The translations under genes and the position numbers were made by a program. Below, in pieces: positions 32,816 to 42,600 of a stretch of 64,000 nucleotides of DNA; within the stretch, counting starts at the first letter, position 1, and the number at the start of each line of letters is the position of its first letter. Below the pieces are notes generated by a model that was given only the letters and a program-made list of their open reading frames with translations, made no database searches and had not been told where the DNA came from. Where the stretch lies: assembly GCA_030220185.1 (NCBI GenBank), contig JASPKZ010007285.1, forward strand, positions 1,057,501 through 1,121,500, given 5' to 3'. Source of the stretch: Diploptera punctata (taxonomy: Eukaryota; Arthropoda; Insecta; Blattodea; Blaberidae).

Positions 32816-32935
32816 CCTGAAGATGAAACATGTTTTTTGAAAGGCCTAGATTTTAATAGTGTGAAGACGTTTTATAACAGAAATTAATATAGTTGAACAC
32901 GACTGTTTTATCAGGTACAAATAAAAAAGACAATT
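32816..32935 (+). repeat. Single arm of foldback FB1
   Basis: tcctgaagatgaaacatgtt ... gttgaacacgactgttttat caggtac matches the right arm of FB1 (12477-12595). No inverted partner nearby. Confidence 0.65.
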
Positions 32936-33465
32936 AAAAAGCACAATCTTTCCCAGCGTTCCTCTTCCAAGGAAATAATACAGTACAGGAACAGGAAGTG
33001 GCAACATAGTAAGAGAAGAAATAGATTCGACAGCACATTTCTAGCATATTTTCCGCGTGCAGATTTAAATTGGGCGAGTAATAAACTTTCCCACTTACTG
33101 GATTGTGTTGCGCATGCGTAATATAACACCCAATTGACGAAAACTGCAATTTAAGATACGAAAGGAGGAGAAGCTGAAAGCTGAAAGCTTAGTCACGTAT
33201 GAAGGGCTGAAACATGGCCAGAGGTCATGAGGTCTTATAGAAAAGTTCTCAAACGCACAGAACCGCTTACCGTGGGGAAATAATACATTTTTTTTTATTC
33301 ATGACCCTTATCCATTTCATTCTTTCAACAGGGAGGAAAAGAGGGATCCAAAGAGTGAGTTCCATCACATATTAAGCATATAGAATTCTAAATAGTACGC
33401 TGTAGAAACAGCTTCTGTTTCTTTCTTACATGTTTCTGTTTAAAGACAATCCTATAATGCACTAG
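32936..33465. other. No gene recognised
   Basis: Two overlapping minus frames near 32911-33149 share no motif with known families. No repeats identified. Confidence 0.45.
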
Positions 33466-34520
33466 CCACTCTTACTTTAAGGGAAGGAAGGAGGTCACGA
33501 GCATTTGAAAATTAAGTTCTCAGGAAGACTTCTGGGCCAAACAGAGATGAACAGTTAGGTGAATGGAGAAAACTACATAATAGTGAGCCTCATGGTATGT
33601 ATAAGAAACCAGATATGATAAGAACAGTTAAACTTGGTAAACCCCTCCGTGGTATCTTTATCTTGTCGTGGTGGAGTGGCTTGCGTGATTAAATGATCCT
33701 GAGAGCTGTGCCGGCGGTAGCATTGCTGCCGATAGGGTTACCCATGGCGGACTGGTCGAACGTGATAAGCCAGACGAAAAAAGTACCTTGGCGAAAGAGT
33801 GACGATCTTTCACCGTAAAAATACAACCGTCAAGAAATGCGGACATGGGTTCAACTGGGGTAAAATTTTCCGGAGGTCAAATAGTCCCCCATTCGGATCT
33901 CCGGGCGGGGACTACTTCAGGGAACCCATGCCAAAGGCTCAAACACAGGGACATGTTCCTAGGAACATGGAATGTTAGGACTTTATACAATAGTGGGGCG
34001 CTAGAGATATTAACGCGGGAATTAGATAAATCGCCCTTGGATAGAGTCGCTTTACAGGAAGTTAGGTGGCTTCTTGTAGGAAAACCAGAGGGAAAACGCC
34101 CAGATGGTAGACCAAGAGTGAGGTGGGAGAATAACATTAACTATGATTTGAGGGAAGTGGATTATACAGGGAACGATTGGAAAGCATTAGCTCAGGATAG
34201 GGATGTATGGAGAGCTTATGTCCGCGCGGCCATGAACCTACGGGTTCGATAGTGCTAGTGATTAAGTAAACATGGTAAACTGCAATGGGCAGGTCATGTG
34301 GAACTAATAGGGGCATGGAAACGCTTTGTATCAAAATCAGAAGGAAAATGCCCAGTTGGTAGAACGAGAATGAGGTGGGAGAATATCACTAACCATGATT
34401 TAAAGAAAGTAGATTATGTAGGAGGTGATTGGAAAAATTAGCTCAAGATAGGGATGTATTGAGAACTTATCGTCACGTGGCCATGAACCTATGGGTTCCA
34501 CAATGTGAGTGAGTTGGTTA
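33466..34520 (+). mobile_element. Decayed LINE A host copy, split by a LINE A derivative
   Basis: 33466-33629 matches LINE A from ATLTLREGRR through GEWRKLHNSEPHGMYKKPDM. 34281-34510 continues with caatgggcaggtcatgtgg, gtagaacgagaatgaggtgg and the 3' end aacctatgggttcc. The two halves join exactly when 33643-34267 and one duplication are removed. Confidence 0.85.
33643..34267 (+). mobile_element. Internally deleted LINE A with 5' UTR, 135-codon frame and 13-bp duplication
   Basis: Target duplication AAACTTGGTAAAC (33630-33642) / AAACATGGTAAAC (34268-34280). 5' UTR 33643-33840 (cctccgtggtatctttatct, gtggtggagtggcttgcgtg). The frame 33845-34252 begins MGSTGVKFSGGQIVPHSDL. It reaches the endonuclease start MFLGTWNVRTLYNSGALEIL, TRELDKSPLDRVALQEVRW, then jumps in frame to LLVGKPEGKRPDGRPRVRWE and the normal LINE A C-terminus. 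The rest of the endonuclease and all of the RT are missing, so it would need enzymes in trans. Confidence 0.92.
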
Positions 34521-34652
34521 ATTTTAACTGATATCTTAAATTTCAGAACATGTTACGTATTATTTTAGAATGATTAAAAAATTCAGCATGCGAATGTTTG
34601 TGACTTACAGACTTCTACAGTAAATCTCTCAATCAATGTTTATCAAAATGTA

Positions 34653-35205
34653 GTAGTAGTAGTAGTAGGACTTTATTAGACAAAAAGTAAGATATTTACA
34701 ATATTATTTACAAATATGGGTCGCACGGGCAGTAAGCCGTACGTGCTGTTGACAGTCCGTTACAATAAAGTAATAATTGGTACTAGTGTAAAGAAAAATA
34801 AACAAAAACAGCAATAACATTACAATTACATAAAGAAAACACAATAAAAACATTACCATTAAATAATAACACAATAGCATTATACACTAAAAACATTAAC
34901 ATTACAATTACATAAAGAAAACACAATAATATTTCAATTAAGTAATAACACAATAGTAATAACATTACAAATACATAAAGAAAACACAATAATAATATTA
35001 CAATTAAATAATAACACAATAGCATTATACACTAAAAACATTAACCTTACAATTACATAAAGAAAACACAATAATATTACAATTAAGTAATAACACAATA
35101 GCATTATACACTAAAAAAACATTAACATTACAATTATATAAAGAAAACACATTAATATTACAATTAAATAATAACACAACAGCATTATACACTAATTAAT
35201 TTATA
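34653..35205. repeat. AT-rich minisatellite (~82-bp period) with GTA microsatellite
   Basis: (GTA)n at 34651-34668. From about 34830, acataaagaaaacacaataa recurs at roughly 34830, 34912, 34975, 35056 and 35138, interleaved with aataacacaatagcattata cactaaaaacatt. Spacings are 81-82 with one 63. The minus frame 35025-34783 is a by-product. Confidence 0.88.
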
Positions 35206-35269
35206 TATAATTGTTAATAATTAATGGTAATGCATTTTGATAACATATATTTATTCATGAATGAGTGTT

Positions 35270-35975
35270 GTGTACATACATGTTTTCAAGTAAGCCGAGT
35301 GTTCAGTCGCCACATATTATGCTCTAAAACTATTAGGTGTAGGAGTTCACCTGAAACGAAAATTAAAAATTTGCTCTAGTGGTCGCAATTTTCGATGTTT
35401 CACCACGAAACTCAGTATATGTTACTAAAATTAACCGAGATACGTATTATCTAAAACACAGCTAAATCCGACGATTAGAAATGAAGTTTAACTGAAATCC
35501 GAAAATAAAAATTGATTTTGTAACCGCCACGTTTGGTCCTCCCAATGAATACCTTTGTTCATACGACGAATGTTTACCCATTATGCACTAAAACCGTTAA
35601 GTGTAGGAGTTCACCTGAAACTAAAATTTAAAAATCGTTGTAGCAGTAGCAATTTTCTATCTTCCTCAGCAAAAGTCAGCATATGCTACTAAAATTAATC
35701 GAGGTAGGTAATGTCCATAACTCAGTGAAATATGACACTTATTGCTTGGGGTTAACCTGAAATCCGAAAATAATTAACTCTAGCAAGTCGCCATGTTTGA
35801 TTCGCCGCAATGTATAACTTTGTGTATACACATTTTCATGTACGGCGAGTGTTTAGCGGCTGTTATGTTCTGACAACATTAGGTGTAGGAGTTCACCTGA
35901 AATGATAATTACAAAATCATATTTCATTTATTTAGTCGTAGCAGAGCACTAAGGCCATTAGCTAATTTAAAATAT
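35270..35975 (+). mobile_element. Helitron-like element: ~270-bp modules plus terminal hairpin
   Basis: gtgtaggagttcacctgaaa recurs near 35337, 35601 and 35883 (265-282 bp apart). The modules also share tgaaatccgaaaataaaaat-type and gtcgcaattttcgatgtttc-type blocks. The right end (catttatttagtcgtagcag ... cattagctaattt, 35938-35975) matches the termini at 62476-62575. A 3' end of hairpin plus CTAG/CTAA resembles insect Helitrons, but no Rep/helicase is seen, so the class is a guess. Confidence 0.5.
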
Positions 35976-36063
35976 TTTTGCGCCATAGTGCGTTTTGTCG
36001 TACTTACAGCAACGACGACCATGATTCAAAATTCAACTTACTACATTTCGCGGTAGTCAACCT

Positions 36064-36660
36064 AAATAATTACACAGGTCAACATGATTTTTGTCTCATG
36101 AGTACCAATAGTTGTACTTAATGCAGTTTTGTTATCGTGTTTTCAAATATGTATTTGGAATTTCTCCACCATCCACAGTTTATTTATTTCATTTTAAATT
36201 CATGGATTTAAATAATTATTTTTTAATAAAACTAGGTTTCTTCCCGGAAAATCTTGGCGCAGTGAGCAATGAGCACGGGGAACACTTTCATCAGGAGATT
36301 TCAGCTATGGAAAAGAGATATCAAGATAAATGGAATCTTAATATGCTGGCTGATTATTGTTGGACCATCAAGAAGGATGCTCCACAGGCGGAATAAAGCA
36401 GAAAATCGTCATTTCGTATTTTCTAGGCGAGTCCAAATGTTCGAATATTGTGTAGTTACGAATGTAGAAAATATTAAAGTGTTTGAAATTATAAATGCCT
36501 GTTCTCTCAGATACCCTCCGTGATAGAGAAAACCCGATATCATATTTGAATTCAGGGGAAAAAATACAATCTGAATCACATATTTTTCTTTCTGAGACAA
36601 AAAAAAAGTTTATTTTTTGTTGCTCAGTGTTATACTGTAATGTTTCATATCAAAAACCTC
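36064..36660 (+). mobile_element. Repeat R1 copy 2 (uninterrupted)
   Basis: Frame 36112-36396 contains FFPENLGAVSNEHGEHFHQE, ISAMEKRYQDKWNLNMLADY, CWTIKKDAPQAE then a stop and SRKSSF. It continues non-coding to about 36660. This copy provides the empty-site sequence across the LINE B insertion point of copy 1. Confidence 0.8.
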
Positions 36661-37370
36661 GTGCGGGAAGTAAAACCACTGCCCTTTAAGTATAATGAAT
36701 ATACAAAAAAATTATCCAAAACATGGTGTTAATATACATTATACGAAGAAATAACTGCATTTTAAATTAACTGAACTTTATTTGAAACAATATAAAACAA
36801 TAAATAAGTACTTGCCGCCATTTTATGACTGATATGTGTCACCCTCTGCTATAGTCTCAACTAATAAACACTGCCCACACTGTTAACGTTAGTCAGTTGT
36901 TTATAATGATCGCAAATATTTCCAACACAGTATGCTATTATTTTACTATTATTTATTATTTTGAAAACACCATCGCGCAAAAAATAATGCACAATGCACG
37001 TTTGTGAAGTGTTTTACAGAATCTTGGAAATTTAAAAACCTGGCTATCGCCCGGTTTTTAAACATTTCCTCGCTTCTGTAAAAACCACTTCGCAACCTCG
37101 CATCGTTATATACTATTGCCTGTGTATTTCATTTAGAAAAACAAATGGCTTTGTCTGATATGTAGACAGCTGAAAGTCATAATACACCATGTTTTTTTAT
37201 AAATAACTCGGAGGTATTTTCTTTAAGAAATATTTTCAATTCCCTTTTCAAAAGTCATTATTCAATAATTTATTAAAATTGATAGAATAACCTTCTGAAT
37301 GCCAGTCTGGTCATTAAAATACAATTCTTTATCTGTCCCTACCTTAACCACATTATATATTTACCTTTCC
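36661..37370. other. No gene; contains a strong hairpin
   Basis: Otherwise unassigned AT-rich DNA. Confidence 0.5.
36993..37107. repeat. Long hairpin (~53-nt arms, 5-nt loop)
   Basis: Left arm gaagtgttttacagaatctt ggaaatttaaaaacctgg pairs with ccggtttttaaacatttcct cgcttctgtaaaaaccacttc; the loop is about tatcg (37046-37050). Around 80% of positions pair. It could be a small foldback transposon or a precursor-miRNA-like hairpin. No second copy in the window. Confidence 0.65.
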
Positions 37371-37374
37371 TCTT

Positions 37375-38275
37375 ATTAAATTATTTATTGCCCAAAGATG
37401 GATTAAGGGGAGTCGTTTGTGAAGTAACTAGCGATAAAAATATACGTAAAACTAAAGGGACGTATATCGGCGACATTATGAAACAATGGAAAATTATAAT
37501 CGACAAAGGCCTTAGATTGAACAATAACTCAAGTATTAATAACTTACTTTTCGCCGATGATTTAGTCTTACTACACCATGATGAAGATCTGTTACAATTG
37601 GCTGCTTACAAACTAAATGCAATATGTAGCGATTATAATTTTAAAATTTCAATAAGTAAAACAAAAGTAATGGCATTTTGTGGAAGAAATACTCTGCGTG
37701 CAAAAATAGTAATTACAGACGAAATTATTGAACAAGTATCCCACTTTAAATATTTAGGATGTGACATCAGCTATGGGTACGATGAAGATATTGAACACAA
37801 AATACATCAGTTTCAAGCTATTTGTGGTACAATAAATAGAACATTGAATATAAAGCCCAAAAACAAACAACATTAAAATTTTATAGAACAATGGCTGCCC
37901 CTGTCCTTTTGTATGGGAGTGAATCTTGGATTACCACTACCAAACAAGAAAGTAAAATCCAAGCAGCCGAGACGAAATTTTTAAGAAGAGTAAAAGGCTG
38001 CACTAGAATGGACCAGATAAGAAACGAGGATATCCGTAAAGAACTGCAGATCTACTCCATAAAAGAAAATATATTTAACAACAAGATACAGTGGAAAGAA
38101 CATGTAGAAAAAATGGAAGAAAGTAGATTACCAAATAAAATCTTCCATTATTTTCCAAGAGGAAGAAGAGATGTCGGACGTCCTCGGAAGAGATGGTCTT
38201 AGATCTATTAGCGAAGACGGAACAGGCAACTCTTGCCTAAACCAGGAAGTGAAGAAGAAGACTAAAGGGATATCT
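37375..38275 (+). mobile_element. LINE B2 copy with FADD motif
   Basis: 37388-37876 reads IMKQWKIIIDKGLRLNNNSS, INNLLFADDLVLLHHDEDLL (FADD is the catalytic RT tetrad, 37549-37560), ISISKTKVMAFCGRN, VSHFKYLGCDISYGYDEDIE. A frameshift near 37865 leads to 37891-38202: APVLLYGSESWITTTKQESK, KFLRRVKGCTRMDQIRNEDI, VEKMEESRLPNKIFHYFPRG, GRPRKRWS stop. The 3' end acaggcaactcttgcctaaa ends in gaagaagaag. Best preserved B2 copy in the window. Confidence 0.9.
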
Positions 38276-38334
38276 CAGAAATTCGAATTCATGACTCGAT
38301 TTTTCTGGTTTACAGAATGAATCTTTTTTTTATT

Positions 38335-38560
38335 ACTTAAATCGTGTTTATCATAAGTAAGGATACAGAATGCAGGATGGAAGACTACGAAATACTGTCT
38401 ATGCATGGAAAATTGTAAGAAGGAGCAGAAAAGGAAGACCAAGAACAACCTTGAAGAATAGAATTCAAAATTCAATGAGGAAATTTGGTGGTAACAGATG
38501 AAGACACAGAGGACAGAGAAAGATGGAGAACTATAATTAAGGGAAATTTGTGAATGTTTG
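38335..38560 (+). mobile_element. LINE E fragment
   Basis: Partial match to the basic end of a LINE ORF: RSRKGRPRTTLKNRIQNSMR then, shifted, VTDEDTEDREKWRTIIKGNL. Single copy in the window. Confidence 0.6.
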
Positions 38561-38674
38561 TTGCAAACTGATAGTCTATAAGTCCGTAGTCATTTATATT
38601 TATTTTTCCTTTGAAAAATCATGTTAATTATTAAGATTGGTTGGCGAAAACCCTCAATAATGAAGAAAATTCTC

Positions 38675-38718
38675 AAAATGAATGAATGAATGAATGAATG
38701 AATGAATGAATGAATGAA
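38675..38718. repeat. (AATG)n microsatellite
   Basis: About ten GAAT repeats adjoining the 3' end of the minus-strand LINE A copy, where other copies have (TTAC)n. Confidence 0.95.
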
Positions 38719-39102
38719 TATCACTGGCACTATCGAACCCGTAGGTTCATGTTCGCGCGGACATAAGGTATCCATATATCCCTATCATGAGCTGATATTT
38801 TCCAATTATTCCCTGTATAATCTACTTCTCTCAAATTATTGATACTGTTATTTTCCCACCATATTTTTTGATCCATCATTTTCCCTCTGATTATTCTACA
38901 AGTAGCTTCAATGCCCCTCTTTTATTCACCATCCGTGCCACATGTTCTGCCCATCAGAATAATACGAGAGTCAATTGTTCTAATTATATCTGATTTCCTA
39001 CACAGATCAAGTAGTTCACTGTTATATACAGAGTGATTCAGAAATATGGCTATATAGTTGATCGCATTTTGTGACGAAAATAGATTACTAAAGGAAATAT
39101 GT

Positions 39103-39729
39103 TATCATAAGTAATGCCACGTGTGATTTCCAAATTATCGATAAATTCACGACTCACTAAGTGAGGAGTGAATTTATCTAGAGAATTTGGAAATCAGAGT
39201 GGCATTTGTTAGGACTATTTAACGAATAAAATTAACCTGTATACTCACAAATCATTGTTTAACTATAGTTATTTTAAAATATTTATATATTTAATGTAAA
39301 CGGCGATGTTTGAAAACAAATCAGAAATGTGAGGTTATGTTCATTCACTGCTGCTTGATCATATTATTTATTGCCAAATAAGATCGCAATATTGTAAGAG
39401 TGCACCCAAGTGGAGAAATAATGAAACACATCAAACTATATATCATAATCAACATTACGGGTTATTCATTTATTTTTTTAGTAAACAACTCAGTAAAATC
39501 AAGGAATCTTTTCATTATTTGCTATATTCAATGTATTTGTTGGAGAAAAATAATGCTTTGACCTGTTCAGAACATAAAAAAGGAGGAGCTTTCTTTATCA
39601 CAAAAGCAGGAGCTGATAAAGAGAAATCGATAAAGAGCGAGGTGAAACACTACTGCCATTGGTTGTAAAACAGCATTCATTGAGACGTGATTGGTCACTG
39701 ACTAGCATTTGTGGCATGAGTTAAACAGT
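39103..39729 (-). repeat. Dispersed repeat R2 copy 1
   Basis: Reverse complement of 53620-54320 and of 63713-64000. Shared segments: gaccaatcacgt, gtgtttcacctcg, tcagctcctgcttttg, gaaagctcctcct, tttgttttcaaacatcgccg, tacattaaatatataaatat. Non-coding. It lies within the mariner-like element, so it is the younger of the two. Confidence 0.85.
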
Positions 39730-39908
39730 CATTGGAAAGGGAATCCTACAAATTACAACAATAGAACAAAACAAATCACTTACAACAACACTAAGCAAGT
39801 CACTTTATTGCTTCAAACTGCTCGCCGTTTACAACCAAGAATAATTGGCAACGCTTTGGGAAGTCATTCATTGCGTTATGATACATGTTTAGAGGAATAG
39901 CTCTAATT

Positions 39909-40076
39909 TCTTCCCGTTTCCAGCAGTCGTTTTCGCCACTTCCCCACAGTCGACGGCTTCAATGCTACGTTAAACTCACGTCTTGCCCGTCTTGCGGCCT
40001 CACGATCATTAGCACACGTTGTTGCCCATGCAGCAATTGCAATTTGCTGTTGCATATTAAACGCCATTTTGACTAA
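39909..40076 (-). pseudogene. Transposase N-terminal helix-turn-helix fragment
   Basis: ATG at 40076 (minus) opens MAFNMQQQIAIAAWATTCAN, DREAARRARREFNVALKPST, VGKWRKRLLETGRN then a stop. This is the DNA-binding HTH layout seen at the start of insect mariner-like/DUF4817-type transposases (acidic, Arg-rich helix, then KPSxxTVxKWxKRLxETG). It lies just inside the right TIR in the correct direction. Residues after ETG and the DDE core are lost. The plus-strand frame over the same bases is antisense. Confidence 0.7.
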
Positions 40077-40277
40077 TGACGTAAGTTCTACACTGTTTTA
40101 TTTCATTCCATTGTAGTAATTCGAATAATTGCCTTTCCAACAGTAATTATATATTTCCTGCAATGGTAATATTTTCATCACACAACGCGATCAAACGTAT
40201 AGCCATATTTATGATTCACCCTGTAGTCTTCTCGATTCGTCTATTTGCTCATATCTCTTCGATCCAAAAATGTTCCT

Positions 40278-40626
40278 CCGATCCGATTGAGGGTCTTTCC
40301 ACTTTTCAGCGGTTGCCCTTTTACCAGCCGGCTGCTGGCCCTTCACATCCACATGTGTCAATCACAGAGGTAGATGATCAACAACCAGTGTAGGGGTGAC
40401 ATGTGGTTAGCATGTCGAGTCACCCAGCCGTTATAGCTGGTTCCTCAACCTGAAGCCGCTACTTATTGTAGCTACCCAATTGCCTCACGATGCTGGGTGG
40501 GCACCGGTCCCATACTGGCCGAAATATCATGAGGAAAGTTCTTCCCCCATGGAGATTCGAACCAGCGCAAGTCCTGTAGCTCTGCACCAAGGCTTCCTAC
40601 CTTAACCGCTCGGCTACAGCGCGGGA
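40278..40626 (-). mobile_element. SINE2 copy with perfect 14-bp target duplication
   Basis: CCAAAAATGTTCCT flanks the copy (40264-40277, 40627-40640), splitting LINE A. Minus strand: head cgctgtagccgagcggttaa (A box), B box gctggttcgaatct, body gggaccggtgcccacccagc, gtagcggcttcaggttgagg, cacatgtggatgtgaa, 3' end gaccctcaatcggatcgg. Full length about 349 bp. Confidence 0.93.
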
Positions 40627-40949
40627 CCAAAAATGTTCCTAAGAACTTTATTCTCGAATATTGGTAATATTTTCTCTCATCTCAAAGTAAATGTGCATGT
40701 TTCGCATCCATATAATATAACTGGCAGAACAACAGTATTTCTTTTTAGAGAGGTTGGTACGACAAGAGTCCCTCTAACACATAATAATATGTATTTGCAG
40801 ATTTGAGCTTATGTTAATTTATTTGTGGACCTCATTCCAATTCGTAATTATTTCTGTTTGTATTTGAATTCAGCCACTTCTTCAAAATTTCCCTCATTTA
40901 CCATTAAGTGTCCACTTCCATTATATAATGTATTTATGTGTGTACACAC

Positions 40950-41412
40950 CCCTCTGCGCCTGCAACTCATTGGGCGAAAAAATTGCATTTGCTTTGAAGT
41001 CTCAAACCAAGCCTCGGATGGCTTTATAAAGGTTCTGGCAAGACCAGTATTAAGTTATGGCAGTGAAGCATGGACAATACGAAGAAGAGATGAAAGCCGA
41101 ATAACAGCAAATGAGATGCGATTTATGCGCCGTCGACTGCAGGCTATACAAAATGTGGGACCATAAAATAAATGAGGAAATTATGGAAGAGTTGGATGTA
41201 GAACCCATTCTCCACCATACACAAAACTATTAGAACAACTGGAAAGTCCATCTTCAACGATGCCATTTCATATAATTCTAAAAGTCATGCTTTATTACTA
41301 TACGGAAGGCAAAATATCGCTGGGACGTCTAAAAAAGCACTGGGTGGAAAATTCCTCTTTGAGACCGTAACAGGCCTCATGGCCTAATACTTGCGTGGAT
41401 GACAATGATGAT
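40950..41412 (+). mobile_element. LINE B fragment inserted in LINE A
   Basis: Frame 40980-41160: KVLARPVLSYGSEAWTIRRR, DESRITANEMRFMRRRLQAI. Then, shifted, eelddvep-type sequence (gaagagttggatgtagaacc) and a decayed 3' end ccgtaacaggcctcatggcc taatacttgcgtgg with (GAT)-like tail. The 3' stem AGGCC-tcat-GGCCT is complete. Confidence 0.83.
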
Positions 41413-41499
41413 ATAATCATGTATTTGGTTTTATTGGTGTTTACTTTCAGTCCAATTTTATAGTGTTACTCAATAGTGTGTATATATGTATATGTGTAT

Positions 41500-41528
41500 A
41501 GCCTATACGCACACACACACACACACAT

Positions 41529-41590
<62 letters not shown>
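41500..41590. repeat. (CA)n/(TA)n microsatellite
   Basis: CA-rich 41510-41541 followed by (AT)n to 41590, at the left edge of foldback FB3. Confidence 0.97.
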
Positions 41591-41593
<3 letters not shown>

Positions 41594-41878
41594 GATTATA
41601 ATTTTTTGGACTTTTGTGAAATAAAATATTTCCTTTGCAATGAATGGGTGAACGTTTACTTAAAACCATTGAAAAAGACCTTCATTTCACTGAGCTTCAA
41701 GAAAAGGTCACCCCAAATATATCAGTATTTAATGTTAATTTAATGTTAATTTGGGGGTGACCTTTTCTTGAAGCTCAATGAAATAAAGGCCTTTATCAAC
41801 GGTTTTATGCAGAAGTTGACCCATTCATTGCACAGGAAATATTTTATTTCGCAAAAGTGCTTAAAGGTATAACCCTAG
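41591..41878. mobile_element. Foldback element FB3 (~125-bp arms)
   Basis: Left arm aggattataattttttggac ... gaaataaaatatttcctttg caatgaatgggt ... cttcaagaaaaggtcacccc pairs with the right arm (41750-41878) that reads the reverse complement with few changes. The loop is about 30 bp (ttaatgttaatttaatgtt). Ends TAGG/CCTA are next to TA-rich DNA, compatible with TA insertion. No ORF. Confidence 0.85.
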
Positions 41879-41967
41879 TATATATGGACGGATAGTGTTC
41901 TCGCGACATCTAGTAATAATGGAGAGTATAATACATATATAAGAAAAATAAGTGTTTGAACTGGATT

Positions 41968-42038
41968 CGCCTGGTAGTGTAATGGATATCACGCTGAGGT
42001 ACAGACTCAGAGATCCGGGTTCGAATCCCGTCCAGGCA
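41968..42038 (+). tRNA. tRNA-like sequence with odd anticodon (ACA), likely pseudogene
   Basis: Folds as acceptor GCCTGG/CCAGGC, D stem GTG/CAC, anticodon stem CTGAG/CTCAG (perfect), loop GTACAGA giving ACA, T arm CGGG-TTCGAAT-CCCG. The D and T arms resemble tRNA-Gln. An ACA anticodon is not normally used. It is flanked by a perfect 13-bp inverted repeat ATAAGAAAAATAA (41939-41951) / TTATTTTTCTTAT (42040-42052). Could be a tRNA relic or SINE head. Confidence 0.5.
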
Positions 42039-42056
42039 TTTATTTTTCTTATCATA

Positions 42057-42059
<3 letters not shown>

Positions 42060-42106
<47 letters not shown>

Positions 42107-42112
42107 ATATAT
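42060..42112. repeat. TA microsatellite
   Basis: (AT)n with a few GT interruptions. Confidence 0.97.
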
Positions 42113-42600
42113 ACGTACATAGGCTTTTTTCAATGTACTCGCGGTAATATTTAAACATGATAGTTCCCTTTTTCACTGCAGCAATTATAAAATTGATGTT
42201 CCTCGCTTCAGTTGAAGCCTTACCTAGCTACACTAGAAGTAACGGAGAAAATTATGATTTTTCTGGCTTGTAACATATCGGAACCACTTAGTTCGCTCCA
42301 CCGCAAGAGGGCAATTGACTTCACGTACCTGGAGTTTATGTGAATCGATTGTGTGCCTCCGCAGTCGATGTTATAAGTTGATCACACCTTTTCAAAGCCA
42401 TGAAGGTATAATGGCATTACCCTATCCGCCTTTTTAACTTTTTACACCTTTCTACATATTAGGGCAACAGTGGTCTATGAATATTACGAATTACTGAAAA
42501 AACATACTTAAAAATTAACACTTACATTTTACACTTTTTCAAATTTTGTCAGTTTGGCCAAGTTTTAATTTAGCAACTAATTATTATTAATATTAATACT
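42113..42600. other. No gene recognised
   Basis: Unassigned; no repeat partner found in the window. Confidence 0.5.

Larger units (their letters stand above)
39029..40222 (-). mobile_element. Mariner-like element with ~55-bp TIRs and TA duplication
   Basis: Left terminus acagagtgattcagaaatat ggctata (39029-39083) and right terminus, as complement, acagggtgaatcataaatat ggctata (40168-40222) are inverted repeats. LINE A is split at TA. Inside lies a minus-strand transposase N-terminus (39909-40076) and an inserted R2 repeat (39103-39729). The catalytic part is missing. Confidence 0.85.
38719..41490 (-). mobile_element. LINE A copy split by at least four later insertions
   Basis: LINE A pieces on the minus strand: 38719-39028 (3' end and GRP region), 40223-40277 (gtcttctcgattcgtctatt), 40627-40950 (actttattctcgaatattgg to ttatataatgtatttatgtg) and 41416-41490 (atgtatttggttttattggt to gttactcaatagtgtgt). 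They are colinear with the longest copy (42601-43737). The intervening blocks are a mariner-like element with R2 inside it, SINE2 and LINE B. Confidence 0.88.

Noticed and set aside
39885..40076. Plus-strand 63-residue frame (MFRGIALISSRFQQSF...)
   Set aside because: Antisense to the transposase HTH fragment, which has recognisable protein features and lies correctly beside the TIR.
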